This document shows positions 12,596 through 24,168 of a stretch of DNA of 64,000 bases, piece by piece. The notes under the pieces were generated by a model. That model did no database searches and was not told where the DNA came from. It saw only the letters and a program-made list of their open reading frames with translations. Source of the stretch: Phyto melanocephala (Eukaryota > Arthropoda > Insecta > Diptera > Rhinophoridae); the NCBI GenBank assembly GCA_941918925.1, contig OW799234.1:71919043-71983042 (forward strand), in the 5' to 3' direction. Positions within the stretch are counted from its first letter, which is position 1, and every line of letters starts with the position of its first letter. Position numbers and translations under genes: made by a program.

Positions 12596-14235
12596 GTGAA
12601 CCAACAAAGTTTAAGTACATTTTGTAATATCTTAATAATGATATAAACCACTATATATTTGTTAGTAAAATCACTTATATTTGCCTTATTTGTTTTCAAG
12701 GGGTACTTTGTTTTCATAATAAAATCTGTTTTGTTACCGTTGCTTCGCGAGAATAAAGTTATTTATAAAAAATGAGATAAAAGTGAGATCTCAAATGACG
12801 CCAAAAAATTTACGTACATCACTAGCTCATATAACATTTGAGTTATTGTTTTTGGAAAGTAACGGTTTTTATAATTTTTTTTCTTAAATAATGAGTGTAA
12901 CAATGTATTTTACAGAATTTATTGATAATAGTTTTCTTCATTGTGAGCAGACGTTACTACAAAGCTGACGAAATGGGTAAAGGCAAAGAAATAACAATTA
13001 AAGTTAGAAAATTAATAATAAAATTGCATTTGAAAAAAAAAATCATTGCGTGAAATTGGAAGTACAATAGGAAAAAGTCATTCCACTGTATAAGGCACTA
13101 TTAAATTATATTTTAAAAATGGAAACTTGCAGAAAAAACCACGATCTGGCCGTCCAAAAAAACTTTCAATACGAGAATAACGCCAAATTATAAAGACAGT
13201 TAAAGCTGATCCCAAAAGATCGGCTCCAAAATTCGAGAGGAACTATTGCAAAGCTCAAGCACTAGCGTGCACCCACAAACTATTAGAAATGTACTACATA
13301 GAGCTGGTTACAATGCCCGAATCCCTCGTAGAAAGCGCCTTATATCACCTGTCAACAAAAAAAGAGGCTGAATTTCACAAAGGAGTATTTAAATAAGCCA
13401 GATTCTTTTTGGGACAGTGTATTGTTCAGTGATGAGTCAAAATATAATATTTTTGGACCGGATGGTGCTAATAAAATATGGAGAAAGCCCAAAGAGGAAA
13501 TGCGTTTAAAAAATTTAATTCCAACTGTCAAGCACGGTGGAGGTAATGTAATGGTGTGGGGGTGTATGGCAACGGCTGGCGCGGGAAAATTGGTTTTTAT
13601 TGAAAGCACAATGGACAAACATTTGTACCTAAACGTTCTACAGGAAAATCTTAAACAAAGTGCGTTGCAATTGGGGTTAGAAGAAAGTGCATTCCTCTTT
13701 CAACATGATAATGACCCCAAACACACTTCGTATTTGGTAAAGAAATGGCTTTTATACAATTGCAAGCAACTAAATACACCCCCACAATCACCGGATCTTA
13801 ATCCTATCGAACATTTTTGGGATTTACTAGAAAAAAGGATTCGAAAACATACAATAACTTCAAAGGAATCGCTTAAAAACGCGATATCAACTGAATGGAG
13901 AAAAATAACTGAAATTGATACTGAACGGCTAGTGCGAAGCATGCCTCGACGTCTACAAGCGGTAATTGATGCAGGTGGAGGACCTACCAAATATTAATTT
14001 AATTTAAAATTTTTTTTTTGCTTTTTTTTTAATTATTTTTATTTAGTGTACGTAAACTTTTTTTATGTGAATTAACGATGTTGTGGTATTTTATGTTATT
14101 GTATTATAAACCTTACCTCATGTTTAAAAGAAAAGTCTGATTTTATGTTCCTTATTATGCGTATAAATAATATATATAAGCTTAAATATATCTGAATTTA
14201 AAACAAAATGTATTTCGCGCGTTTTCTAGTGTTGG
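12596..14235 (+). mobile_element. Tc1-like DNA transposon, IR/DR type, decayed
   Basis: The left end follows a TA (CAGTGAACCAACAAAGTTTA). A GTTTAAGTACA-like repeat occurs near 12615 and a TTTACGTACATCAC repeat near 12811. Mirrored copies lie at 14047 (GTGTACGTAAACTTTTT) and about 14205 (CAAAATGTATTTCG). This is the outer and inner direct-repeat pattern of IR/DR Tc1 elements. The right terminus is degraded and its position approximate. It contains the transposase pseudogene at 12973-13997. Confidence 0.65.
12973..13997 (+). pseudogene. Tc1-family transposase, frameshifted in the N-terminal half
   Basis: The start MGKGKEITIKVRKLI and an HTH-like region (SLREIGSTIGKSHSTV) are broken by at least three frameshifts or stops before 13420. 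From 13422 one intact frame of 191 codons holds the catalytic core: FSDES (first D), QHDNDPKHTS (second D) and SPDLNPIEHFWD (E), a DDE triad of Tc1 spacing. The GRPKK linker at about 13150 is the usual element between the two HTH parts. The function would be cut-and-paste transposition at TA sites. This copy cannot make the full protein. Confidence 0.8.
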
Positions 14236-14512
14236 ATGGCCGTATTTTATATGAGATGAATGGTGATAGAAACAATTGTTATTGCATGACTAAACGTTGT
14301 GAAGGGTATATAAGATTCGGTACGGCCGAATATAGCACTGTTACTTGTTTTTGGCATTATGAAAGAAAATATTTATTTTTATAATTGTTTTACATCAGCT
14401 GATTTAAATTCAAAATAGCACACTTAATTATGAGGGGTTGTTCACAATAGTCTTAATTTTTCATGCTATTATTATAGGACATATGACTTTATGACACTAC
14501 TGTGAATCCCCC

Positions 14513-15238
14513 AAATGTATGTAAACGAACAAAGAAAGGTAAACAAATTTTGATATTTGGGAAGAGAAATGCATAAACAAAACAATGATCAGCTGTGGAC
14601 TTAAGTCTACCTTGCAAAGAACGAACCAAAATCTCTTCATTTATTCGATGATTTTTTTTTTTTTGAATTTTGTTTGTTTTTAATTGGTTAATCTTAACTT
14701 GCTCTCTCGTAATGGCCGTAACTTAACTAGAGATTAGTCGATAACAGAACAGAAACATAAATGAACAACAAACCACACATGCGGATTTTCAATTGAACAG
14801 AAACAAAACAGATGATTCGTAACTGCACAGAACGTACAAACTAATTAATTTATGATTTGTCAACAGTAGCAGTGGCAATGCATGTATTTAAAAAAGCAAA
14901 ATTAAATACATAAATTTCAAGAAACATAATGGCTGATCTTTCTAAAGAAGAAATATGAAAATAAACATAGAGATATTATTTTATTTATTATAAATATTAA
15001 TATCTTTTCGTCTTGATAATTTTACACAAACTGACAAACATAGAAAAATGTTGAACATATAAAAAATAACTGCTATGAATAGGAATTTATATTGAAACTA
15101 AAAAAAACCTTTAAGTATTAAATTTCGATTACTCCAATGGAGGTTCTATTGTACTAGCACTAGACAATTATTTGGCTTGTCAAAAGACAATACTGCCATC
15201 ACCAATTATTTTTCCAGAGCCTCCTCCAGCAACTACCA
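14513..15238. other. gene-free region
   Basis: AT-rich. The stretch CTCTCGTAATGGCCGTAACTT near 14703 has a cousin near 26077 (CTCTCAATGGCCGTCACTT), both followed by AACAGAA-type runs, so a dispersed repeat may be present. No gene was seen. Confidence 0.35.
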
Positions 15239-15488
15239 AACGACCTATACCTTCGTATAGGAAGCTGGAATTTCCGTATTCGATTCCTTATCTAAAAATA
15301 TGCACGTAGTTAATTGATAGTCCGAGTAACTGTACCTTTGTACAGTTAACCGACGCCACGCAATTAACCAGTGCGAGAGTGAGACGTGAAACTCTCGAAG
15401 CCAGATAAAAAGGACGGCCTGATTGCCCTTAAGAGATAATGACAATGACGCGCGAGCTCTTGACCCGACCAGAGCTGAATCACGACTG
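15239..15488 (-). repeat. SINE-like retroposon, copy 1 (partial)
   Basis: On the minus strand it begins CAGTCGTGATTCAGCTCTGG and runs through TCAAGAGCTCGCGCGTCATT, CTTAAGGGCAATCAGGCCGT and CTCTCGCACTGGTTAATTG to the block around CTTCCTATACGAAGGTATAG. The same series is present at 46636-46924 and 50195-50776. The 3' part (poly-A end) is not recognisable in this copy. Open frames across it have no known similarity and are taken as chance. Confidence 0.65.
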
Positions 15489-15515
15489 AAACCTTTAAGT
15501 ATTTCTAACAGCCAA

Positions 15516-15906
15516 TTTACATGATGAATTTTATGACGTCCAATTTTTTTAATTCCCTTTTGAAGTTGTTACCAAAAACTACTCAAATTTATACGATGTT
15601 TTTTTTTACTTCTAATTTGTATTGAAGACTATTAAATTTATATTTTTATTTTCTTTATTTTGAATGTCGAAAAGTCTAATTACTGTTTAACTTTTTTTAT
15701 CAGTCAAAAAGCACAATCCAGTGGATGAGAATATAAAAATAAAACGTAACAGAGAGAACAGAAAAAAGTGTAAAGCGAATTGTCAAAAAAAAACTATGAA
15801 AACAGAAACCGTGTCTATTTTTCTACCCCCCTTTCTTCTCTACACCGCTTGCTCCGAAACAAAAAATGACGTCCAAAATTGGACGTCACAAAATTTATCA
15901 TGTAAA
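15516..15906. mobile_element. MITE, TIR about 32 bp with GACGTCCAA motif
   Basis: Left TTTACATGATGAATTTTATG + ACGTCCAATTTT is inverted at 15875-15906 (AAAATTGGACGTC...ATCATGTAAA) with two mismatches. At the right TIR the sequence GACGTCCAAAATTGGACGTC forms a nearly perfect short hairpin. Internal length is about 330 bp, non-coding. No clear target duplication. Confidence 0.6.
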
Positions 15907-16101
15907 CCTACTGTAACAAAATTGTTGACCTAACTGAACTGGCTGTTGAAGCGTTAGATCTAAATGATGCTGAAAATATAGAAATAATTTTTAATATGCT
16001 AGAATGCTATAAAAATACAAATAGTTTACCGAATAAAAGAAGGCAAAAGGAGTGGGTAAAACTATGGAGGTTAGAGCAAGAGTTTCGTGTTTTTTTTTTA
16101 T
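15906..16101 (+). pseudogene. coding-like remnant, possibly PIF/Harbinger transposase N-terminus
   Basis: An open frame of about 64 codons starts exactly at the MITE border and reads VDLTELAVEALDLNDAEN, then NKRRQKEWVKLWRLEQEF before a stop. Basic residues followed by W-V-x-x-W resemble the start of PIF/Harbinger nucleases, a motif-level impression only. There is no start codon, so the 5' part was lost or displaced by the MITE. A short host exon is an alternative. Confidence 0.3.
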
Positions 16102-16299
16102 GAATGAGCTTTCATTGGATATATCATCTTTTTTTTAGCAAACTCCATAAAATATCAGTCTGGCAACACCGGTCATACAAATCATGACAAGAAAACAAGA
16201 GAACGAAAGATGTAAAAGAGAAATGTCAAATTTGTCCCCTCAAATTCACAAAACGTGCAACAAGTTCTACACCCAACGCCGCCCTCTCACTAAAACGCC

Positions 16300-16466
16300 T
16301 TTCTCATTAGGCAAGTCACTTGCGCAAGTGTTGTGTTTATAGGCAAAAGGGGTAAGGTCGGGTTAAGAGGAAGAAACTTGCTCATTTTTGAGTACACACT
16401 TGCCTGTACTCGGCAAGTACGAGCAAGTTTTTGTTGAGAAACCAAAAACAAAAGAGTAATAAAAAC
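16300..16466 (+). repeat. left end of a TIR element (family of 56564-59668)
   Basis: CCTTTCTCATTAGGCAAGTC and the 150 bp after it are nearly identical to 56568-56745, up to the junction with a mini-me copy in both places. The right end is not found here. Confidence 0.55.
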
Positions 16467-17443
16467 AAACAAGAGTGCTATATTCGGCCATGCCGAATCT
16501 TATATACCCTTCACAACGTGTAGTCATGCAATAACAGTTGCTTGTATCACCATTCATCCCATATGAAATACGTACACGTATGTATGTTAAAAAAACGAAA
16601 AAAAAAAAAATTTAAAAAAAAATTTAAAAAAAAATTAAAAAAAAAAATTTAAAAAAAAAATTTAAAAAAAAAATTATTATATATATAATATACATATATA
16701 AAACAAAAAAAAAATTAAAAAAAAAAATTAATATATAAATAATATATTAAATAAAAAATAAATAAAAAAAAAATTAAAAAAAAATTTTTAAAAAAATAAA
16801 AAAAAATTTTTTTTGCCTCAGTTGGGATTCGATGCCACGTTTTCTCTAACCAGTATACACGTTTGTATGTATGTATGTTGTTGTTGTAATGTTGTTTTTG
16901 TGAAAAAAAATCGAGGTGGTCGTGGGTTTTTGCTCATATCTCAGTTGTTTATGTACCGATGTTTCTGATTTTTAATACCGATCTACTCCCGAATATTTCT
17001 GATATTTTAATACCTTACCCGGGTCCAACCTATGTCGGGGGGCTTCAAAAAGTTGATTTCAACATACACACGGACAGACGGTCAGACGGACAGACTGACA
17101 GGGCTTAATCGACTCCCCTATTCATAAGCTTTCAGAAAATATATACTTTATGGGGTCGGAAATGAAAATTGTAGAAATTTCACACGGAATGACAAACCTA
17201 TATATACCCTTTTTCACTGTGTTAAGGGTATAATAATAAAATATAAATAATGTATTAAATAAAATAAATAAAATTTTTTTTGGCTCAGCTGGGATTCGAT
17301 GCCACATTTATTCTAACCAGTATATACATATGTACGTATTTTATATGGGATGAATGGTGATACAAACTACTGTTATTGCATGACTACACGTTGTGAAGGG
17401 TATATAAGATTCGGCACGGCCGAATATAGCACTGTTACTTGTT
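16467..17443. mobile_element. mini-me-type repeats: one complete minus copy plus a plus-oriented end
   Basis: Minus copy 16467 to about 17235: hairpin ATTCGGCCATGCCGAAT, A/T-rich blocks (16590-16810), GGGATTCGATGCCACG, CGAGGTGGTCGTGG, GACAGACGGTCAGACGGACA and CACTGTGTTAAGGGTATAA. Then a plus-oriented 3' part (about 17280-17443) ends in the hairpin and GCACTGTTACTTGTT. Confidence 0.7.
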
Positions 17444-18011
17444 AATGTTGTATTTGTTGTAGAATTACCACCACCTGATAAATAAATTCGCCTTGGGTCT
17501 ATCGGTTACAATTTTGTCTGTGAAATGCGAAAGGCTCAATTCTTTTACGAGAATTCAAGTTGGTACTTTTCGGCAAAGCTTCACATGTAATGAAGGATCG
17601 TCTCATATGCGTTGAGTTAAAATAAAAGACTTGTTTGTTTCGAATGTAAACTGAATCTGTTTATGAAATTGTACTGGTATTTATACATGTTTATTATCTT
17701 TTTAAATATTTAGGGTTGATGCTTGTTTGCACACGACTCTTGGGTCATTTTATAGTTTGTTCTATGTTTTAATGTATGAATAATATAATTTTACAAGTAC
17801 CTGAAATGTGTTATAAGTACATTTCCAAGAAGTGATAAAAAGAATGTTGTTAGTCTTGAGTGGGTTAACATGAAATGTGTTTTAAATACATTTAAAAAAA
17901 GTGATAAAAAGAGTATTGTGCAGTGCGTACTGAAAAAGTATTCGTTTAGGAAATAAGTGTTTTGGTACTGTTCTTTTCAAAGGGTAATCTGTGTGTGGAT
18001 AAAACCACCTT
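17444..18011. other. gene-free region
   Basis: Short duplicated phrases occur (ACCTGAAATGTGTTATAAGT near 17801 and GAAATGTGTTTTAAATAC near 17872; both lead into AAGTGATAAAAAGA), indicating a degraded tandem duplication of about 70 bp. No gene was seen. Confidence 0.4.
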
Positions 18012-19128
18012 AGGCCCCTTTCGCATTAGGCAACTATAATTGCGCAAGTATAATTTTATTATACCCTTCACACAGTGAAAAAGGGTATATATAGGTTTGT
18101 CATTCCGTGTGAAATTTCTACAATTTTCATTTCCGACCCCATAAAGTATATATTTTCTGAAAGCTTATGAATAGGGGAGTCGATTAAGCCCTGTCAGTCT
18201 GTCCGTCTGACCGTCTGTCTGTGTGTATGTTGAAATCAACTTTTTGAAGCCCCCCGACATCGCTTGGACCCGGGTGAGGTATTAAAATATCAGAAATATT
18301 CGGGAGTAGATTGGTATTGAAAATCAGAAACATCGGTACATAAACAACTGAGATATGAGCAAGAACCCACGACCACCTCGATTTTTTTTTCACAAAAACA
18401 ACATTACAACAACAACATATATACATACAAACGTGTATACTGGTTATAGAAAACGTGGCATCGAATCCCAGCTGAGGCAAAAAAATTTTTTTTTTATATT
18501 TTTTTTTTAATTTTTTTTTATATTTTTTTTTAATTTTTATTTAATATATTATTTATATTTTTATTATTATTTTTTTTTTAATATTTTTTAATTTTTTTTT
18601 TTGATTTTTTTTATTTTTTTTTTGTTTTATATTATATATATTTTAATTATTTAAAAAAAAAAATTTTTTTTAAATTTTTTTTTTTAATTTTTTTTTTAAT
18701 TTTTTTTTTATTTTTTTTATTGCATGACTACACGTTGTGAAGGGTATATAAGATTCGGCACGGCCGAATATAGCGCTCTTACTTGTTTTTATTTATTTTC
18801 TTTTGAATTTGCTTTTATGTTCACATTGAGCAACTTGGTTGCTCAATTTCTTCCAATTTCTCATCATTTTTAAATATTTGATTCACTTATAAACAAATAA
18901 AATTTTCACACACACAAAATTACACAACACACCGAAGAAGAAATAAAAGACAATGTCAAAAACAAATAAATATTTTAAGACAAGAATGACAACAGAAGCA
19001 GAATTGCCAAGTACTAGCAAGTCTGTACTCAAGTCTCGGCAATTCTTTCCCCTTCACACCGACCTTTCCTCACACACCAACAAACACAAGAATTGCGCAA
19101 TTATAGTTGCCTCATGCGAAAGGGGCCT
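18012..19128. mobile_element. TIR element (AGGCCCCTTTCGCAT ends) with nested mini-me copy
   Basis: The left end AGGCCCCTTTCGCATTAGGC AACTATAATTGCGCAA is inverted at the right end (TTGCGCAATTATAGTTGCCT...GGGGCCT) with two mismatches in 36. A TTA precedes the left end; the right flank TTTTA allows a TTA duplication only with two extra bases. The right interior shares motifs with the element at 56564. Non-coding. Confidence 0.65.
18050..18788 (+). mobile_element. mini-me-type repeat nested in the TIR element
   Basis: TTATACCCTTCACACAGTGA to the hairpin and CGCTCTTACTTGTT, with GTCY tract at 18195-18225 and a T-rich core at 18485-18720. It sits about 40 bp inside the TIR element at 18012. Confidence 0.75.
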
Positions 19129-20012
19129 TTTACCCGACTAAAAACCATTTGTTTAAGTCTTGGCTATGGCGCCACTACCTTAGGAAGTGGTGAATTTATT
19201 TTGGTCCTTTTTTAATAAAGATGCCACTCTTTTGAAACAGTTGTGGCGTATTAAAGTTGGGCCAATCAGTAACTTATATTCATTTTTACCTAAAACCTCG
19301 TTCATTTTTATTTAAAAACCCTTATTGAATTATATTGTCGTTTGTAAAAAAATTATCAAGGTTATGAACAGCATATTCGTTAGTGCAAACAACACAATTT
19401 TTATTATAACTGACGACAAATTTGACTATTGTCGGTTCGTTAAGTCAGTAAATCGCACCAAAGGCTTCGTTAGCATGATTAGCGAGATATGTAAATAAAT
19501 TTTACTATTACTTTTCTTTTAACAAAGAACATTTTTTGTAAGTGCTTTGTATTTATATGTAATAATTAAATACATACAAATTTTATTTCAACAATTAAAT
19601 ATTTAAATTTAAGCTAAAACATTTAAGTACAAGAAAAACAATAACAATTGATGAATTTACAAGATGCGCTAGCTGTCATATTGACATAATTTTTAAACAT
19701 TTTATAAAAGTTTAAAATTTTTGCAACAATTGTACATGGTACAATTATTATCCTATATGTATTTTAAAAATGAAGACATATATGTAGGTAGGTCCATCGG
19801 AAAATAGGAATTTTTGTGAATTTGAAAAGTATATGTATTTGGTGAAGATTATTTAAGATTTTCCATTGCCAAAATAGCATTTAAACCTGTTTTTTATCCA
19901 AGTATATTTTTTTAAAAACTATATGGTATAGGAAATTTAAAGGATAATTGATTTTATTGCTTTTGCTATTTTATTAATTTTAAAATAATTTAATGCCGCT
20001 TTCTAATACAAA
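19129..20012. other. gene-free region, 3' flank of the ZAD gene
   Basis: AT-rich with no ORF of coding character. A possible polyadenylation context for the minus-strand gene lies just left of 20013 (several TTTATT/ATTTTA runs). Confidence 0.4.
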
Positions 20013-21903
20013 TTAGATAACAACTTCATTTGATACTAAATTAACGTCTACTTTTGTTATAATTGGTTTGTTTACTCTACCCTCAGCCCATTCTTTGGGA
20101 TGTGCCTTCTTTCGATGATGATGCATATTCGCGTTGACCTTAAATGTCTTTGGACAATGAGGACACTGGTATAAATCTTCTCCCGTATGAGTTGCCATAT
20201 GTTCGCGTAATACAATAGCAACTTTAAAACCCTTGTTACAAATGGTACATTTAAATTTACGCTCTGCCTGATGAACATATTTCTTGTGACTACGTAATGC
20301 AGTTTCAGTTGGCGCAATTTTACCGCATTCACTGCATACATAAACGGTAGAGCCATCGTGATGTGCCACTTTCTTGTGCCGTTTCAGACTAGATCGGGAA
20401 TTCAGTTCAGCATTACACTGATCGCAGGGCCATTTTCGTTTCTTAATACCCGCATGTTCGAGTATATGTTGTTTAAGAGCATAAACACCATGTATCGTTT
20501 TCCCACATTGATCACATACGCGATCAACGTTGTGTACCATGCGTTCGTGAATTTTGCGGCGTTGTTCTGTCGAAAACCCTTTGCCACATTCGCTGCATTT
20601 AAAGTCTTTGCCGGTGTCATGTGTTTCCATGTGTGTTTTGAGAGTACATTTTTTGGCAAATCGTTTCTGACATATCGTACATTCGAAGGGACGCTCCTGA
20701 CCTTCAGCTGTATGTTTTTCATGCATATGTTTGTTTAAATTTCGACTATTCGTCGAAACTTTGTTACAAATTTTACATTTAAACGTATCAGGGTCTATAT
20801 GGTAGCGTATGTGCTCGACTATGTCAAAACGATGTTTCAACTTTCGTTGACAACAAGAAACATAACACTTCTGCCTAGGATGCTCTATGCTGAAATGCTT
20901 TCTTAGTAGGGTTAGATTAATAAAATATTGGTTGCAAATTTCACACTCCAATTCTTGTTTCCATTCGGCGATAAATGCATCAATTTCTTGAGTTTTCTGC
21001 TTACCCGACTTTTGTTTGTCATTGGACGAAACGAATGCATCCGGATCAGCTTGATGTTGATTATATTCGCTATCATTATCGTCGTTATCGGGATCATAGT
21101 CATCATCGGAGGATACATTAGAATCATGTACATTATTTTCCGACTTTAGATTAATATTAGTGTTTTCACAACCCAGGGTTTCTTCTTCTTCTATTTCAGC
21201 TTTGACTGAATTTTTTGTTCTTGTTTTGCGTTTTGTTACAGAAGTACTGTCTTTGTTGTTTTTACCTCTTAGCTTTCTAGAGCCTTTTACAGAGATATCG
21301 CCGTTTTCCGCATTTAAGTCTTTTTTCGGTTTCCTTCCCCGTTTTTTTCGTGTGCTTTTGGGAAAAAATTCTGCACAGATCAACGGCTTTTCATCATCTG
21401 TCGAAAAGGGATTTCCATTTTTAGCATCGTTCTCATCTAAATCAGGTAGAAATATTTCATTCTTTTCCTCAACGTTTACGCACACATTATTGAAAACGTC
21501 CTGATACATTTTCTCTTCCCCGGTACTTTGTGAATTAATAATAGTTTGCGTCCCTGCCATTAGGCCATCTTCAAGTTTAATATTACTGACAATGTTCTTA
21601 TATTCTTGTTCATAATTTGATTGAGCAATCAGTACTGACTGTTGAAAGCTGTGAAAATCATTAATATGTTGCCAGCACTTCATGCAGATAACCATAGACA
21701 GTTGTGGATATTGCTGGCAGTTTAGAAACTAAAAAAATATTTACTAAAATTTATATCGCTCGATATACAATTACACGTACCATAGGATCAAAATATTTTA
21801 CTGTAATTTCGTAGACTTCATTTCCTTGGCCCAGTTCATCAAATAAACTTTTACTTTCGGTATATGCACGAATACATAAACGACATAAATATGTTGTGGA
21901 CAT
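20013..21903 (-). CDS. ZAD-C2H2 zinc-finger protein (grauzone-like), two exons
   Basis: Exon 1 (21903-21781, 41 codons) starts MSTTYLCRLCIR and ends TVKYFDPM at a GTACGT donor. The intron is 52 bp. Exon 2 (21728-20013) completes the ZAD with ICMKCWQHINDFHSFQQS. The predicted protein is 612 aa. The linker has an acidic stretch (SSDDDYDPDNDDNDSE) and basic KRGRKPKKD and KRKTRTKN blocks, probable nuclear localisation and DNA-contact segments. IDAFIAEWKQELECEIC precedes about ten C2H2 fingers ending in YQCPHCPKTFKVNANMHHH and HPKEWAEGR. Nearest paralog by eye is the gene at 4780-7936, from which it differs mainly in the linker. Likely a nuclear transcription regulator; targets unknown. An internal ATG at 21695 would remove the ZAD. 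Confidence 0.92.
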
Positions 21904-22136
21904 TTTTATTAACGTTTTATTATTATATTACACAAAATTATTTTGCAAATTGTATATATTTTTTCGTATTATGTCTATTGTTTTGGGGTTATCCACCATA
22001 GAATGATGACTTTAATGTTCTGTTTACGAATATTAGAGAAAAAAACATAAAAAATATGATGTCTAAGTGCTGTCAATTTTAACGAAATATATGGCAGACT
22101 ACTTCAACAAGTTTCAAAATATATAATATAGATTAA

Positions 22137-22680
22137 ACACAAGAGTGCTAAATTCGGCCGTGCCGAATCTGAAAATTCTCTTCACCGTTATGTACATAGG
22201 TATAATCCACATCGTAGCCTTACCTATATTTCATGTTATACGACATTTTTCTTTATTTCCGCCGCCATCGGAATTTTTTTTTACATATGAAGTAAACTGT
22301 ATTGTACTAGTAAAGCCCTTTCATTTGATACCAATATTGATAGGGTTAAGAAAAAAATGTTTCGGCATATTGTTTGTGACGCCATTTGGATTTTACATTT
22401 TTTATTAATTTATTGTATTCTACAGGTCAAGTCCTTTCATTTGATACCAATATTGTGGGTGTTGTAGGAGTTACATTTTAAAATACCAGATTTGACCCAT
22501 ATAAAAATTTATTGTCCGATATTTTGTAGTGGCGGCCAACATGAATTTTAATTATTATATTGCGCTAGTTATGTCCTTTCAGATGATACCAATATTGACT
22601 CTCTCGGTTGTCTAGAAGCGGAAAAAAAATGGATTTTAGTTTGTAAATTTTTGAATATAATTTATTTTTTTTTAATTACA
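22137..22680 (-). mobile_element. mini-me-related repeat, divergent subtype
   Basis: Begins ACAAGAGTGCTAAATTCGGC with the terminal hairpin, then CTTCACCGTTATGTACATAG. It contains three phrases of the type CCTTTCATTTGATACCAATA (22317, 22432, 22574), the last followed by CTCTCGGTTGTCTAGAAGC. That last part recurs inverted at about 48195. The right border merges with LINE sequence. Confidence 0.55.
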
Positions 22681-22739
22681 GGTTTAGGGAACTTGATTAC
22701 CTAATTAGCAAAAATAAAAACAACAAAAATAAACGCCCT

Positions 22740-23610
22740 CGTCTAGATGATTTCATACCTTTACCGGAAATCGCCGCAAATGAACAAAACCTCCCTCGTT
22801 ATCTCATTGCATCAGCTATTCCTACCTACCTACAATGTTTTTCAAGTGGAACGTGGGCTTGACTTTATTAGCAAAAATCGTTTGGAAGTCACTGAAATGA
22901 AAAGTGGTGATCTTCTAATCAAGGTTCCGAACAACTAAGTAGCAGAACAGTACCTAAAAGCAAATTATATAGATTGTATACCCATCAAGATAAATTTTCA
23001 TATTTCATATATTTTCAAGAAAAATTGTGAATATTCCAGAAGATGAATTGCTTGATTCCCTCAAAACACAAAAGGTAACAGAAATTTGCAAAATAAAAAA
23101 GCTAGATGACAATAAAGTTGTAGCAACGGGAGCAGCAATCATAACTTTTGATCTTATTTATCGCCCCGAAACCCTAAAACTTGGATGGGAGAGTCTTCGT
23201 AGAAGAGTACATTCCAAACCTAATGAAATGCCAAAACTGTCAGAAGCTAGGCCATACTAAGAAACATTACCGCAATGTAGAAATCTGCAAAGAATGTGGA
23301 ACACCAACTCCTCACACTTCATGCACTAGAAAATTCTGCTTTAATTGCCAACTCGAGACCTACACATCATATGACCCAGATTGTCCCACGTTTTGGGAAA
23401 CATAAATACGTAAACTACTTAAGAATTTCCAGAAGATGCACAAATCGTGGGAGGCTTACAACAACAATCCTAAATTAAACACCCTTAAAACTGTTGCTAC
23501 AAAAATTAAAAATATACGGACATACGAAAAAATATTAAATGAACAACAAAAAACATACAGAGAATGCTAGTACATCTACAGAAACCGTCTTTTCAAAACA
23601 ACAAAGATCA
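22740..23610 (+). pseudogene. LINE ORF1 (gag-like) with zinc knuckles, broken
   Basis: The readable parts change frame several times (RLDDFIPLPEIAANEQNLPR, then QVERGLDFISKNRLEV, then MNIPEDELLDSLKTQKVTEI). From 23217 the frame reads NEMPKLSEARP or, shifted, MKCQNCQKLGHTKKHYRNVE. The C-x2-C-x4-H type knuckles are followed by ICKECGTPTPHTSC and FCFNCQ. Such proteins bind the LINE RNA. The C-terminal end is cut by the MITE at 23628. Confidence 0.65.
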
Positions 23611-23627
23611 TACGGTAACAGAATACG

Positions 23628-23867
23628 CATGGTACAATTATCAGGTAGCCTCACTAAAACAGCTGATTTTTTTCTCTACCTTAAGGTTTAACTTAAATTT
23701 CAAATTTTGTTTATGTATGTGTATATATTGTGTACGTATATATTCTACCGCCAAAAAAACACGCACACACATTTGCTTTTTGACATTTAAGTCATCGTTT
23801 TCCAACAACAAAATACATGTAGAATTTTGTTGTTGCAGAACTGAGGCTACCCGATGATTGTACCATG
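23628..23867. mobile_element. MITE (240 bp) inside the LINE
   Basis: Left CATGGTACAATTATCAGGTA GCCTCA is inverted at 23842-23867 (TGAGGCTACC...GTACCATG) with 24 of 26 positions matching. The inner sequence AGCTGATTTTTTT just after the left TIR resembles the MITE at 51405, which also starts CATGGT. No target duplication is obvious. Confidence 0.65.
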
Positions 23868-24168
23868 AGAGTACGTTACGAAAAACACTAAATTACAAAA
23901 CAACAAAAACAGCGCGACAACGCAAACTTAGAACAAAATACAACATGTTCAATAGAAACAACAATTAATACTTTTAATAATGAAACTACATCTACCTCTC
24001 TAAGCAACAACACCTATAAATGAAGCAGCCACAAAACAAAAAACAACAACGAAAAATTCTGCCCAAGAAAATTAAGTTTTTTTCCCTACGTGTATTACCC
24101 TACCAAAACCAAATGAAATAATCAACACAAAAAACAAATCAAAAAGTGACAAAAATGAACGTAAATAA

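Larger units (their letters stand above)
12500..14352 (+). mobile_element. mini-me-type repeat interrupted by a Tc1-like element
   Basis: The left part is 12500-12595 (ATACCCTTCACCTGTGGTGC up to CATAAAGTATATA). The right part is about 14236-14352 (ATGAATGGTGATAGAAACAA, GTGAAGGGTATATAAG, hairpin, GCACTGTTACTTGTT). The middle of the repeat is missing, so the Tc1-like insertion came with, or was followed by, a deletion. Confidence 0.6.
11639..14512. mobile_element. composite TIR element carrying nested insertions (ends tentative)
   Basis: The left end GGGTGATTCACAAGGTGTC matches, inverted, the right end GACACTACTGTGAATCCCCC, with further matches inwards (CATATTGTCCTA versus TAGGACATATGAC). No target duplication was found. 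The right 80 bp (14434-14512) also fold on themselves (GGGGTTGTTCACAATAGTC at left), so two small elements of one family is an alternative. Between the ends lie the MITE at 11728 and the split mini-me copy with the Tc1-like insertion. Confidence 0.4.

Noticed and set aside
20358..20738. 126-codon plus-strand ORF and other frames over 20000-21700
   Set aside because: Shadows of the ZAD zinc-finger gene on the opposite strand.
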